From Oceanospirillaceae bacterium (GTDB taxonomy: Bacteria > Pseudomonadota > Gammaproteobacteria > Pseudomonadales > Oceanobacteraceae), in contig PBQA01000028.1 in NCBI GenBank assembly GCA_002724925.1, forward strand, positions 1-64,000: a stretch of DNA of 64,000 nucleotides, in the 5' to 3' direction. Made by a program: the position numbers and the translations under genes. The notes under the pieces were generated by a model that saw nothing but the letters and a program-made list of their open reading frames with translations, searched no databases and was not told the DNA's origin. This document shows, piece after piece, positions 27,324 through 36,480 of the stretch; within the stretch, counting starts at the first letter, position 1; each line of letters opens with the position of its first letter.

Positions 27324-28289
27324 TCAAGGGTTAAAGCGGATTGGGTACTCCACCTTAGTAACCTCGACGTTGGGTCGACTCTCAAATGCCATCTGCTGAC
27401 ATTTGAGCTCAACACTGCGAATCAAACGAGCATCTTTGACTTCGCTCTTCGCAGCTTTACACGAAGTGACCGAACCGTCCGGTTGAATCGTCAGCGCCAG
27501 AGTCACCGAACCCTCCAGGGTTGGGTTCTTCCGCAGAGCTCTACGATACAGTCGGTCGTAGTGAACGTTGTACGCTTCGAACACCAGTCTTAGCTCTTCC
27601 TGGCTACGCTTTTTCGACTCCTCTGCTGCCGCGACTGCCTCTGCAGCGACTTCAACGGTTGTCGTAGCGCGATCGCCAAGGTTTTCGCCTGAGGTGACAT
27701 TAGTCAGCGTTGCTACATCAACACCACCCGAGCTACGGCTTGCCGCTGTACGGTCTACCACAGAGCCAACGTTCGTGGCCTGAGTGCCTTTCGTACTGAG
27801 CGACGAACTCGAAGTACTCAATGCTGTCGTTGGTATTGCCGATCGCAGATCGCTCAGAGCCTGAAGTGCCTCACTGCCGACTGCATCCCGCGCCTTCTGT
27901 TTAGCTGCCTGGCGCTGTTGCTCTGTTGCTTCAACCTTAGGCTTAGGCTCGGGTTTAGGTTCCGGCTTCGGCTGAGGTTTCGGCTCAGGCTTAGGTTCAG
28001 GTTTTGGCTCGGGCTCAGGTTCCGGCTCGGGCTTTGGTTCCGGCTTCGGCTGAGGTTTCGGCTCGGGCTTTGGTTTAGGAAGCTCCTGCTTTTTGCGCTC
28101 AATCACTTTCGCCAGTTGAGGCGGAAGTTCTTCCAGCTCTGATCTGTCTTTTTCCGGCAGATCTATAAAAGGAACCACAACACCCACCAATAGCATCAAA
28201 GCCAGCAGTACACCGAGAATAGTCCAGAGACGTCTGCTGTCTTCACCGTCGGTCCACGGCAGTTCAGGTGTGCGATAAATACTGCTCAT
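27324..28289 (-). CDS. TonB-like energy transducer with AgmX/PglI-type C-terminal domain
   Basis: 321 residues; GGAGG lies six bases before the ATG, which overlaps the upstream stop as TGATG. One membrane anchor (TILGVLLALMLLVGVVVPFI, residues 25-44) is followed by a 50-residue KPEPKP/EPEP rigid rod to span the periplasm, then a Ser/Thr linker and a globular end from SQEELRLVFEAYNVHYDRLY. That end (NPTLEGSVTLALTIQPDGSV, SCKAAKS, ELKCQQMAFES) matches the AgmX/PglI domain with its two cysteines, not the TonB domain. Such proteins pass motor work from ExbB/ExbD to the outer membrane. It is last in its operon. Confidence 0.87.
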   Translation of the reverse strand: MSSIYRTPELPWTDGEDSRRLWTILGVLLALMLLVGVVVPFIDLPEKDRSELEELPPQLAKVIERKKQELPKPKPEPKPQPKPEPKPEPEPEPEPKPEPKPEPKPQPKPEPKPEPKPKVEATEQQRQAAKQKARDAVGSEALQALSDLRSAIPTTALSTSSSSLSTKGTQATNVGSVVDRTAASRSSGGVDVATLTNVTSGENLGDRATTTVEVAAEAVAAAEESKKRSQEELRLVFEAYNVHYDRLYRRALRKNPTLEGSVTLALTIQPDGSVTSCKAAKSEVKDARLIRSVELKCQQMAFESRPNVEVTKVEYPIRFNP

Positions 28290-28783
28290 CACTCACCTCC
28301 CGGCTGCTTTTGATTGACCGCCAGTGAGATATTGGCAAAGCCTGACTCAGCACAGGTACTCATAATTCGTTTCAGAACTGAGTATGCCGTAGCTTTGTCA
28401 CCCACAATCGTCACGGGCCGGCTGTCTTCGCCTTCAGCAATTGGCGTGCGACTGGCCTGATACTCAAGCTCAGTGAGCAACGAGGGGATGATCTCGTCAT
28501 CGCCCTGCTTGATCGCAGACAGCTGTGCTACCGACCGCCCTTGTACGAGCAGGTCAGTTTCTGTCACCAGTACTGTCAGTTGCTCTTCAGGCTTATTCTC
28601 TGATACGGACACCGGAAGCTCTACGCTGTCGGTGTTCTGAACTTCCACCTCAGACTGATTTACCATCAGGAAGAACACCAGAATGGTGAAAATATCCATC
28701 AGGGCCGTCAGATTAAGACCGTTCTTATTTGCATTGCGTTTATGGTTGCGATGCATACGCTTTGCACGACGTGACATTTTCAT
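28289..28783 (-). CDS. ExbD/TolR-family protein, second copy (with membrane Asp)
   Basis: 164 residues: a very basic cytoplasmic N-terminus (SRRAKRMHRNHKRNANK), one membrane helix from GLNLTALMDIFTILVFFLMV, and a periplasmic ExbD domain. Asp30 occupies the conserved site that carries protons in ExbD, TolR and MotB-like stators. It overlaps both neighbours by one to four bases, indicating tight stoichiometry. Together with the ExbB and the other ExbD it should form a proton-driven motor. Confidence 0.92.
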   Translation of the reverse strand: MKMSRRAKRMHRNHKRNANKNGLNLTALMDIFTILVFFLMVNQSEVEVQNTDSVELPVSVSENKPEEQLTVLVTETDLLVQGRSVAQLSAIKQGDDEIIPSLLTELEYQASRTPIAEGEDSRPVTIVGDKATAYSVLKRIMSTCAESGFANISLAVNQKQPGGE

Positions 28784-29289
28784 GGTGCCACCTCCTGCGC
28801 ATCGGCCTCACCCAGGGAAATATCTGGGAAAAGAACAGCATCAACCAGGGACGCAGCGACCACAGCCGGGTAAATACGTACCGTATCCATAACAGTTACC
28901 AGGGTCTGGTAATCCGTATTAGGCTCTGCGAGCAATGTAATATCTCGTTTTTCTGCAAACTCTGGATTCTTCTTGGCTTTCTGAAGTGCCTCCGAAAGGC
29001 CCTCATAGTCAAGTTCTCCGGACTGAGCAGGAATAGAAGCCAGCTCTACCGTCTCTTCCTGATATGTTCGGGAGAGGGTAAATCCTGTCTTCCTGATCGT
29101 CACTTCAAGCGTGACATCCTCCGGGTTAACGGCACCTGGCTCATCGCCAGAAGGTAACCTTAGATCCAGTACGGCCAGTTGTGAAAAGACCATATTCATC
29201 AACAGCACAGGTACCAGTACGATCATCAGGTTCATGAAGGATGTTACGTTGAGTTCCGCCTCTTCTCTGATTTTCTTATGGCGTCTCAT
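28780..29289 (-). CDS. ExbD/TolR-family protein, first copy (Asp replaced by Asn)
   Basis: 169 residues; cytoplasmic RRHKKIREEAELNVTS, one membrane helix, periplasmic domain. Aligned with the next gene, NVTSFMNLMIVLVP against NLTALMDIFTILVF, the conserved proton-carrying Asp is Asn20 (codon AAC at 29232-29230). A proline also interrupts this helix. The protein may therefore be structural rather than proton-conducting. The ExbB-ExbD-ExbD order matches AglR-AglQ-AglS of Myxococcus gliding. Confidence 0.9.
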   Translation of the reverse strand: MRRHKKIREEAELNVTSFMNLMIVLVPVLLMNMVFSQLAVLDLRLPSGDEPGAVNPEDVTLEVTIRKTGFTLSRTYQEETVELASIPAQSGELDYEGLSEALQKAKKNPEFAEKRDITLLAEPNTDYQTLVTVMDTVRIYPAVVAASLVDAVLFPDISLGEADAQEVAP

Positions 29290-29303
29290 CGAACGACTCC
29301 TGA

Positions 29304-29960
29304 TTAACCGTTACTTGAAGGAGTACCGTTTTGTCCTGCCTTTTTATCCGTGATGGTATTCAGGAACTTAACTCCTGCCATCTCGATACTGTCGACGATT
29401 TCAGATGTTTTAGTCTGCAGATAGCTATGCAGCAAAATCAGAGGAATAGCAGCAATCAGACCGAAAGCTGTGGTGTTCATCGCAACCGAAATACTCTGAG
29501 ACAGCAATTCAGCCTTTTCAGCAGCGGGGGCACTGGCGACCGCGGTAAACGCAGCAATCAGACCCATAATGGTGCCCAGAAGTCCCATCAGAGTCGCGAT
29601 ATTAGCGAGGGTTGCGATGTATGGAGTGCGCTTTTCCAGTTGAGGAATCGCCTCCATCAGGCCTTCTTCCAGTGCATATTCAACTTCTTCACGACGCTGA
29701 GCCGTCGGAATACGCTGAATGCCGGCCGCAAAGATATTAGCAATGTGAGTATCAGAGCTATTGGCGTAATTCAATGCAGAACGCAGATCACGCTTCTGCA
29801 ACATAGGGTACATTTCATCGAAGGCACGACGGTTACCCGACTTTTCCTTCGCGAGGACGAGCAAACGCTCAATTGCGACAGCGAGACCGATTACCATGAT
29901 GATTGCAATCGGGTACATAAACACACCACCTTCCTGAAGGAAGCGAATGATGGAATCCAT
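29304..29960 (-). CDS. MotA/TolQ/ExbB-family proton channel protein
   Basis: 218 residues with three membrane helices: EGGVFMYPIAIIMVIGLAVA near residue 10, ANIATLMGLLGTIMGLIAAF near 117 and SVAMNTTAFGLIAAIPLIL near 158. The last two have the small-residue and Thr pattern of the TolQ/ExbB channel, including GLLGTIMGL. CCGGAG precedes the ATG. It provides the proton path for the two ExbD genes directly downstream. A 103-base gap from the upstream gene may hold a secondary promoter. Confidence 0.94.
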   Translation of the reverse strand: MDSIIRFLQEGGVFMYPIAIIMVIGLAVAIERLLVLAKEKSGNRRAFDEMYPMLQKRDLRSALNYANSSDTHIANIFAAGIQRIPTAQRREEVEYALEEGLMEAIPQLEKRTPYIATLANIATLMGLLGTIMGLIAAFTAVASAPAAEKAELLSQSISVAMNTTAFGLIAAIPLILLHSYLQTKTSEIVDSIEMAGVKFLNTITDKKAGQNGTPSSNG

Positions 29961-30063
29961 TGGAGATCTCCGGTTCTGATACTATTGTTGTTCTGATAAG
30001 CAGCTCATTAAAGCTGCACACGCGCTGATTTAACCATTATTTTCGTGCAGAAAAAACCGCACT

Positions 30064-30378
30064 TCACTCTATTTCCAGGACTTCGTTTAACCGTGTGACG
30101 TGATCCTCTTTTTCGTTATAACGCTTACCATAACGTATTTCGCGTTTCAGACTGTCACGGGTCAATGGTCGGAACCAATGACGATTAAAGCTGGTAACGG
30201 GCTCATACAACCGCCCGGTTCCTGGTGGCGGTTGCCAGGCATTAATATAGAGTACATTCGGATTCTCGCTATTACCTCGAATTGTCATTCCCTGAAGACG
30301 AACGACATCATCGTCTGCCGACAATGCTTCCAGGCTAATGAGCAATAGTGGCAAAAGGACACCGGCCAGATATCTCAT
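30064..30378 (-). CDS. Small secreted protein of the envelope-machine operon
   Basis: 104 residues. A signal peptide (MRYLAGVLLPLLLISLEALSA) is followed by about 84 mature residues, DDDVVRLQGMTIRGNSENPN onward, with a basic C-terminal half (SLKREIRYGKRYNEKEDH). I recognise no family. The start overlaps the upstream TPR lipoprotein stop by four bases, so it is a fixed operon member. It may be a periplasmic linker protein; the sequence gives no more. Confidence 0.75.
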   Translation of the reverse strand: MRYLAGVLLPLLLISLEALSADDDVVRLQGMTIRGNSENPNVLYINAWQPPPGTGRLYEPVTSFNRHWFRPLTRDSLKREIRYGKRYNEKEDHVTRLNEVLEIE

Positions 30379-31220
30379 ATTTCACCCCCACTTTCCCGAT
30401 CACCTTCACTTTGTGGCGTATCGTCAGAAACGTCTGAACTATCTTCGGTGCTTTCAGTAGCAACCGCGCCTTCTCCGCCGGCCCCACCATCTTGTGACAC
30501 AGATTCACTGACACCAACGTCTGCGGCACTTTGTGGCGAGCCTATTGCCACTGAAGCTTCGCTTACCGGTTGTACAGGTTCCTTCAGCGAGTCATACCAC
30601 TCATCAATGCTTTCTGGGTCGGCCTCATCAACCCCAACGCGACGCGCAAGATCAATCACCCAGATATTGAGTTTTTCATCTTCAGGCATCAATCGACGCG
30701 CTTTCCGGTAAAACTCCAGTGCGCTTTCGAGATCATTACGATACAGGTCTAATAGAATACCCAGATTGTAATAATGGCGTCCTTCATCTGGCTCGCAGTC
30801 AATAGCCGCGTAATAGCTTGCCTGCGCATCATCAAAACGCCCTAGTTCGCGATAGGTAATACCACTCAGAGCATGAACCGGGCAAAACGTCGGATCTATC
30901 TCTTCAACCTTTTCATAGGATGCCGCCGCCTCTTCGTAATTACCTGTCTGATAATATGCCAATCCGAGGTTGGTCCAGACGCCGGGGTACTGCCCATAAA
31001 CAACCGACATATCAGCCCAATGCTGCCTTGCGTCCTCAAATTTCTGATCCTCCATCAGAGACAGGCCATTGCGATATTCATCCTCAAACCCTTCTGGCAG
31101 AGGTTGCACCAGAGGCTGACCATCCGGTCCAAGCTCAGCGGAATCTTGAATTGCAGGTTTATTCGAGGCGCAGGCACTCAATAAAACAATCAGTAACGTA
31201 CTAGCGAATCTGATCAACAT
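30375..31220 (-). CDS. TPR lipoprotein
   Basis: 281 residues. Lipobox LLSAC at residues 14-18 (MLIRFASTLLIVLLSACASN) predicts an outer-membrane lipoprotein. Four or more TPR units occupy residues 50-200, for example GVWTNLGLAYYQTGNYEEAA, HALSGITYRELGRFDDAQAS and YNLGILLDLYRNDLESALEF. The C-terminal 70 residues are acidic, Ser/Gly-rich and disordered. It overlaps the large TPR lipoprotein by 20 bases. TPR lipoproteins are typical scaffold subunits of Glt-type machines (compare AglT and GltE). Confidence 0.86.
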   Translation of the reverse strand: MLIRFASTLLIVLLSACASNKPAIQDSAELGPDGQPLVQPLPEGFEDEYRNGLSLMEDQKFEDARQHWADMSVVYGQYPGVWTNLGLAYYQTGNYEEAAASYEKVEEIDPTFCPVHALSGITYRELGRFDDAQASYYAAIDCEPDEGRHYYNLGILLDLYRNDLESALEFYRKARRLMPEDEKLNIWVIDLARRVGVDEADPESIDEWYDSLKEPVQPVSEASVAIGSPQSAADVGVSESVSQDGGAGGEGAVATESTEDSSDVSDDTPQSEGDRESGGEI

Positions 31221-34008
31221 ACGTCACCGCTTTTTCTTGTTTGTCGTATTGGCCCGGCATCAACTTAGCCATGGACCTGAAACTCTCTTTAACCCACTCA
31301 TCGTACAAGCCATCGTAAGTCCTGCTGATATTGGTCTGATGAATATCAATCGCCGCTTCTTCCAGAGGGAATGCCTGATCCTCAAGTAGGAAGGTATACT
31401 CTTCCTCCTCAAGCTCATCCATGCCCGCAGGACGCTCTGACTCCATCAGGCAGCGGCTGAATTTTGCGTACATATCGCCAATATGAAATGTCGCGGGTGT
31501 CGTGAACTCCAGCACTTCCATCTCAACGGCCTGGGTGTAACGTTTAAGAGCACCCTGCATCGCTTTATTTTTACGCACAATGCTTTTCGCCAACGGCAAA
31601 TTAATTTCTATCTCGTCGAAGCGACGTCGGTCAAATTCGCCCAATTCAAATGCCGCTTTAGACGCGAGATAACGGGACCGATCAGTTTTGTCATCACCGG
31701 CGCGAGTGTGAAGACTAATTATTTTATCCAGCCAGAAACGACGTTTTTCTTCTTCCCCAAGGTTTGCGTATATCTGATCAAGTTTGTAGTGCGCTTCAAT
31801 AGCTGGATCAAAAGGACGTTTGTAGGTGTGGGCATAGCGACGATACATAACAATCGCGTTATCAAAGTCTTCCGCTTTCTCAAAATATTCAGCCGACTGG
31901 AATGCAGCGATGCGTTTCTCTTCGTCATCCGTGCCTGAGTCAGAAATTGACTTAAGCTCAAATGCCGCTTCCCGCCACTCCCCTTGTCCTTCATAGGCGA
32001 TAATTAATTTACTGCGAATATCATCACTGAACTGGCTGTTTGGGTGAGTCTCACGAAATGCGAGCAAGACTTCTTCTGCCCGAGCAAAATCTTCTGTCTG
32101 CATCAACAATGTTGCAGCATCGTATTCTGCATTTTCCCGCAGATTACTCTCCGGGACGACATCAGCAAGCCGTAACCACTGCGCCACCGCTTCTTCGGGA
32201 TTATCCTCTTGCGCTGCTTCGCCCTGTTTATAAATAGCCGCGGCTGACTTCTGGCGAAGATCCGCCCGCTCTTTTCGACTCAGTTCTGAATATTCAGAGG
32301 CAGCTAACAACGCGGTTTCGGCTTCTTCAAATTTGCCAAGCTCAAACGCTGAATGCCCCTGCACCAGAGACGCACCGTAAGAATACCTCGGCGGCAGCTC
32401 CACCCCACTCTCCTGAGCAAGGCGTGCGGTCGTTAAGGCCTGACCGTAATATTCGTCGGCAAGAAGCATTTCCGCAGTATTCACCAGAACGGTACCCCGC
32501 CGTTCATCCTGTGGAAATTCAAGCACGAAGCGCTTTGCACTGGCGACAGTCAGCTGGCGCCAGCGTGCCTCTTCCTCGGGGGTCGGCTTATACTTGTTGT
32601 ACGCAAGCAATGCCGCATACCCTGCTTCAGCGGCGTTTTCGTAAAATGGATACTGATAAGCAACAATTTCATAGTTGTTGCGAGCATCGTCGTAGTTTCC
32701 AATTTCGTAGGATATTTCTGCCAACAAAAAGTGGGCTTTTACTGCATCCGGTGCTTTAGGGAACGAACGGATATATTCCCGATACCAACCTGCAGCCTGC
32801 TCCAAGCGCTCCTGTTTTTCCTTCGCAGACTTCGTTTGCTGCCCCCAGCCGTGTGCAAACGTCGCCAGATCCCAGATGTAATCCCCCAAAGCCACCGTAA
32901 TCAATGTGCGAACATCTTCACCATGTGTCTCCCAATAAGGGGAACCGACACCGAAGCGTTCAATAAATACCTCTTTATGCTTTCTGCGCAGCATCGGATA
33001 GCCTGCTTTTTCATACCCCGAGATTAAACGGCGATAATAAAGCGGGGCTCGGTCATCGTCGGGGAAGCGATCAACAAACGCGCGTAATGTTGACGCTGAA
33101 CTTTTGTAGTACTTTTTTTCGTAATACTGATTGGAGAGCTCTGCATAAATACGATATTCAAAATACCGTGCACCGTGCTCGTCGTAAAAACGTGCAATCT
33201 CGTTCCAGTCACCGAGGTAGTCAAACATCAACGCCATAATACGCAGGGAGTCATTCAATACCTCCAGCTCTGCGCCATCTGCTGCCATTAATGTTTCATC
33301 ATCCGGAAAATGTTCATCAATCATTTCCGTGAAAGCCAGCAGGCTGTCTTCAAGTCTGTTCTGCTTAAACAACGCCCAGCCGCGAAAATACTGAGCATCC
33401 AGGTAATACTGGTTTCCATCCGGCCCAAACTCTACGACCTGCGCAAAGCGATTTTCTGAGGCTTCGAAATCGCTGACGTTATAGAGCATCCGCCCAAGCC
33501 TGAACTGCGACTCTAAATAGTAAATTGACTCGGGATAGCGCTCAGTCAACTCTTCAAGAACAGCAATTGCCTGGTTCTGGCGCCCGGCTAATGAGTACGC
33601 TTTCGCCAACTGATAATAGATAGTGTCGTTGTCTATCCGATCAGGGTAGAGTTCAAGAAGGGTTTCGTAGTCGCCAATGGAGGCTTCTGCCATTTCCCGG
33701 TCTTCCGCGACCATGGCATCAATATCATCGCCAAACTGATCCATTCTGATTTCGTCCCACTGAAGCTTGAGTCCCGCAATACGGTGGGCGACACGGACGC
33801 GCAACTCAGGGTCCGTTGATACTTCCAGATAGGATTGATAGCTGCGAATCACGTCTCTATGGTCAACCCCCAGGGGCTCATCAGACGCCGTGCGCACGGT
33901 AAGCGTACCGATATCAGACAGATACTTGCGTTCATCTTTCTTGCCAAACCAGCTACAGCCAGAACTCAACGCAATCAGAATCGTCAGTAGCAGAAAACGG
34001 GACAACAT
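31201..34008 (-). CDS. Large TPR outer-membrane lipoprotein
   Basis: 935 residues. Lipobox LSSGC with Cys18 (LLTILIALSSGCSWFGKKD). Nearly the whole mature chain is TPR-like helix pairs, for example IYYQLAKAYSLAGRQNQAIA, YYLESQFRLGRMLYNVSDFE, AHFLLAEISYEIGNYDDARN and AHYKLDQIYANLGEEEKRRF. Stretches recall BamD-type repeats. The protein is very acidic and would form a long periplasmic solenoid anchored to the outer membrane. The ATG overlaps the upstream stop (TAATG). I know no close characterised homologue of this size; large TPR proteins are hallmarks of Agl/Glt-like systems. Confidence 0.86.
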   Translation of the reverse strand: MLSRFLLLTILIALSSGCSWFGKKDERKYLSDIGTLTVRTASDEPLGVDHRDVIRSYQSYLEVSTDPELRVRVAHRIAGLKLQWDEIRMDQFGDDIDAMVAEDREMAEASIGDYETLLELYPDRIDNDTIYYQLAKAYSLAGRQNQAIAVLEELTERYPESIYYLESQFRLGRMLYNVSDFEASENRFAQVVEFGPDGNQYYLDAQYFRGWALFKQNRLEDSLLAFTEMIDEHFPDDETLMAADGAELEVLNDSLRIMALMFDYLGDWNEIARFYDEHGARYFEYRIYAELSNQYYEKKYYKSSASTLRAFVDRFPDDDRAPLYYRRLISGYEKAGYPMLRRKHKEVFIERFGVGSPYWETHGEDVRTLITVALGDYIWDLATFAHGWGQQTKSAKEKQERLEQAAGWYREYIRSFPKAPDAVKAHFLLAEISYEIGNYDDARNNYEIVAYQYPFYENAAEAGYAALLAYNKYKPTPEEEARWRQLTVASAKRFVLEFPQDERRGTVLVNTAEMLLADEYYGQALTTARLAQESGVELPPRYSYGASLVQGHSAFELGKFEEAETALLAASEYSELSRKERADLRQKSAAAIYKQGEAAQEDNPEEAVAQWLRLADVVPESNLRENAEYDAATLLMQTEDFARAEEVLLAFRETHPNSQFSDDIRSKLIIAYEGQGEWREAAFELKSISDSGTDDEEKRIAAFQSAEYFEKAEDFDNAIVMYRRYAHTYKRPFDPAIEAHYKLDQIYANLGEEEKRRFWLDKIISLHTRAGDDKTDRSRYLASKAAFELGEFDRRRFDEIEINLPLAKSIVRKNKAMQGALKRYTQAVEMEVLEFTTPATFHIGDMYAKFSRCLMESERPAGMDELEEEEYTFLLEDQAFPLEEAAIDIHQTNISRTYDGLYDEWVKESFRSMAKLMPGQYDKQEKAVTYVDQIR

Positions 34009-35975
34009 TACTTAACCGCCTCCTGGTTTTCAGTGTCCGGCTCATACTCAAGCGAGCCAAATTCATTTTGCAGCGAGTCATCATAAAGGCGCGCTAATGC
34101 GAGTCGTGCCTGGGCAAGATACAGCGTCAGGCGTTCATGGAGTTCTGACAGGTGAGCTCTGGCCATGTCGGTCAACAAAGTTTCCTGATCACTCTGAATT
34201 TCAGCCACGCTCGCATCTAACGCAGCAACGCGTTGCTGTAGCTGACGCACACGTTCAGGGAGTCCGCGCCAGGAACTGTCTGCCCACATAAGAGACGTGC
34301 GGGTATTTTCGAGCTGACGAAAAAGCTTGTCCGTTTCAGAACGCAATATCATATGGTCGCGCTCTGTATCCCATTTTCGCTGTGGCTGTGCTTCATAAAT
34401 CGACCACAACTGGAGGCCACGCATACGACGCCAGCGCTCTTTATAAGGCGCAAGATCACGGGTAGGCGTTCCGATTTTTTGCAGCTGAGTAACCGCAGGA
34501 ACGACATTTCTGAGACGTTCGATACGTGCCTCATCACTTTTGGATGCGAACGAAAATACGGTCTCATCTTCATCCAACAGCCTGTCCTGCACGGCAAGAA
34601 TACTTCGAAGAACATCCATCTGACGTTCCTCAAGCTGTTCTAGCAAAGCCTCACCGCCCATCGATTCAAGATTCTCACGACGTTCAACCAGAATGTCGGA
34701 CCATAAAGTCAACTCACGCATGGCTTCTGCAAGGTCGGCACGGATACGGTCAAGATCATGGAGTTTTGCCAATTCTTGCGTGAATGACTCTTCTTTGAGT
34801 AACCCCTGAGCAAAACGTGTGATCTGGCTTTGTGGCAGATCACTCAGCGCCTGCCTTTGCCAACCCCAGTTCTCAGAATCATTTGCCTGACGCCATTCAC
34901 CAAGCCAGTCACCTAACGATTCTTCCTGGTTAAGTTGTTTCAGCTCTGAGACCATCTCCGTCAAACGTTCTTCAACACGTTCGTACGCCAGAACAGATTG
35001 ATTTACAGCATCAACCAGTTCAAGCGTGTGAGGTACTGCCAGGTACGACTCCACCACCGCCGGGTGATATTCGTCATACAGCTGCTGCAGTATACGCCAT
35101 GGTTGAATGGCATCTTCATAACGCCACTGAGCTAATAAGTTCCATCCGTAATGCAGTAACGCCGGAGGCGTAAACACTGATTCAAGCGTCACGTCCGAGA
35201 AATAACGATTAGCTATCACATGTTTATCTCGCTCCATCGCGGCGATGCCAGAAATCAGCAAAATACGATCACGCAGAGCTGTACCCTCTTCATTGTCTGG
35301 CAAGTAGAAGATGGCCTCGTCAATGGTCGATTCAATGTCACGACTTCTGAAATTCTGACGAACCATTGCCAGAATCAGGTTGTAGCGTGCGTACCCAGTC
35401 CAGATATCCGCGTCGGCCATCCCGTTAAGTACAGTCAAGGCTTCTTCAACGCGATCCTGCTCACTAATGCTACTGACCAGTAGATACGAGAGTTCCTGAT
35501 TATGCCGCCGACTAAGCCGCGGAGATGCCGCAAACGCATTCCGTGCTGCTTGCTCCGCACGTGCGTAGAAGCCCGCACTGAACAGTCGCTGAGCCAGGAA
35601 ATACCAGGCGTCACCAGAAGCACTGCCGCCGTCTTCAAAAACCGCATAGAAAAGGTCTTCAGCCTGATCTTCCAAACCAAGAGACAGAAAGACAGCAGCA
35701 CGCATGACCTCTGCCTCTGTTTCGGGCGTTGAGTCACTACCGATCAGCTCTTTCCACTCACGCAGATAATAGAGCGTCTGGTAATACTCACCGACGAGAT
35801 AGGAATAATAAAAGTTACCGCGCAGCAGACGTTTTTCAGCATCTTCATTGACGCCAAGGCCTTCGATATCGTCGAGATCAATATCAATATCGTCTTCTGA
35901 CAGGTCCTCTGCATTTACACTGACACTAAAAAACGTCAGTGGAACCAGCAGAAGTAGAAGAAATAGTTTCCGCAT
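34008..35975 (-). CDS. Periplasmic TPR/coiled-coil protein
   Basis: 655 residues. Signal peptide (MRKLFLLLLLVPLTFFSVSV, cut after NA), then an acidic run EDLSEDDIDIDLDDIEG. TPR-like repeats run from about residue 45 to 300 (GDAWYFLAQRLFSAGFYARA). From about 330 to 630 it is predicted coiled coil (AYERVEERLTEMVSELKQL, LRQLQQRVAALDASVAEIQ). A TTG one codon before the ATG is not used. It lacks a lipobox, so it is soluble periplasmic or bound to partners. The layout suits an elongated connector between inner-membrane motor and outer membrane. Confidence 0.84.
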   Translation of the reverse strand: MRKLFLLLLLVPLTFFSVSVNAEDLSEDDIDIDLDDIEGLGVNEDAEKRLLRGNFYYSYLVGEYYQTLYYLREWKELIGSDSTPETEAEVMRAAVFLSLGLEDQAEDLFYAVFEDGGSASGDAWYFLAQRLFSAGFYARAEQAARNAFAASPRLSRRHNQELSYLLVSSISEQDRVEEALTVLNGMADADIWTGYARYNLILAMVRQNFRSRDIESTIDEAIFYLPDNEEGTALRDRILLISGIAAMERDKHVIANRYFSDVTLESVFTPPALLHYGWNLLAQWRYEDAIQPWRILQQLYDEYHPAVVESYLAVPHTLELVDAVNQSVLAYERVEERLTEMVSELKQLNQEESLGDWLGEWRQANDSENWGWQRQALSDLPQSQITRFAQGLLKEESFTQELAKLHDLDRIRADLAEAMRELTLWSDILVERRENLESMGGEALLEQLEERQMDVLRSILAVQDRLLDEDETVFSFASKSDEARIERLRNVVPAVTQLQKIGTPTRDLAPYKERWRRMRGLQLWSIYEAQPQRKWDTERDHMILRSETDKLFRQLENTRTSLMWADSSWRGLPERVRQLQQRVAALDASVAEIQSDQETLLTDMARAHLSELHERLTLYLAQARLALARLYDDSLQNEFGSLEYEPDTENQEAVK

Positions 35976-35979
35976 CAAA

Positions 35980-36477
35980 TTACCAGTACTTCAGCTGCAA
36001 CCGCGCACTCTGCAGATCATCACGATCAACAATCAAGAGCTCTGTAATTAATGGCTTACCGGTTTTAGTAATTATTTCAGTGATTGCCAGCTCTCGCCCC
36101 TGCCCCTGATGATCCACACCGCGAATGGTCACAGACACCTCGTGTTTCCCCGGTGCGAGGTTCAGGTCACCCAACGGTTGAACCGCACCCATTCGAAGCG
36201 CTTTCACCTGACGCTCTGTGTAAAGGTGCTGAAGCTCGAGCTTACCATCGACAGACAACTCGACGGATAAGGGCTCAAAATATTCACCGTGATTCAGAGT
36301 TACATGAAATGCAGCACGAGTCGTTGCCGGGCTAAGAAGTTCGCGTTCGAGCTCATACAGGTCACGATTAAGTTCAAGAACAGCCTCTTTGGCTGTCATA
36401 ACCTGTTCACGCACTGCCGCGTCTTCTGCCATAACTGCAGAAGTAAACAGCATGCTCAGAACTAACAGAAATTTCAT
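35980..36477 (-). CDS. Secreted beta-rich protein of the envelope-machine operon
   Basis: 165 residues with a signal peptide (MKFLLVLSMLFTSAVMA-ED). A short helical segment (EAVLELNRDLYELERELL) precedes an immunoglobulin-like beta domain: RAAFHVTLNHGEYFEPLSVE and LNLAPGKHEVSVTIRGVD. No named family recognised. CCGGAG precedes the ATG. It is three bases after the thioredoxin-like gene and four before the TPR/coiled-coil gene. A periplasmic chaperone-like or adhesive module is possible but unproven. Confidence 0.75.
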   Translation of the reverse strand: MKFLLVLSMLFTSAVMAEDAAVREQVMTAKEAVLELNRDLYELERELLSPATTRAAFHVTLNHGEYFEPLSVELSVDGKLELQHLYTERQVKALRMGAVQPLGDLNLAPGKHEVSVTIRGVDHQGQGRELAITEIITKTGKPLITELLIVDRDDLQSARLQLKYW

Positions 36478-36480
36478 TGT

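Noticed and set aside
27854-28142. Open frames on both strands (S-R-N-L-S and R-F-R-L-R repeats).
   Set aside because: Shadows of the KPEPKP rod of the TonB-like gene.
27324-29960. Plain TonB-ExbB-ExbD iron uptake system.
   Set aside because: Two ExbDs, AgmX/PglI-type end rather than TonB, TPR lipoproteins instead of a TonB-dependent receptor.
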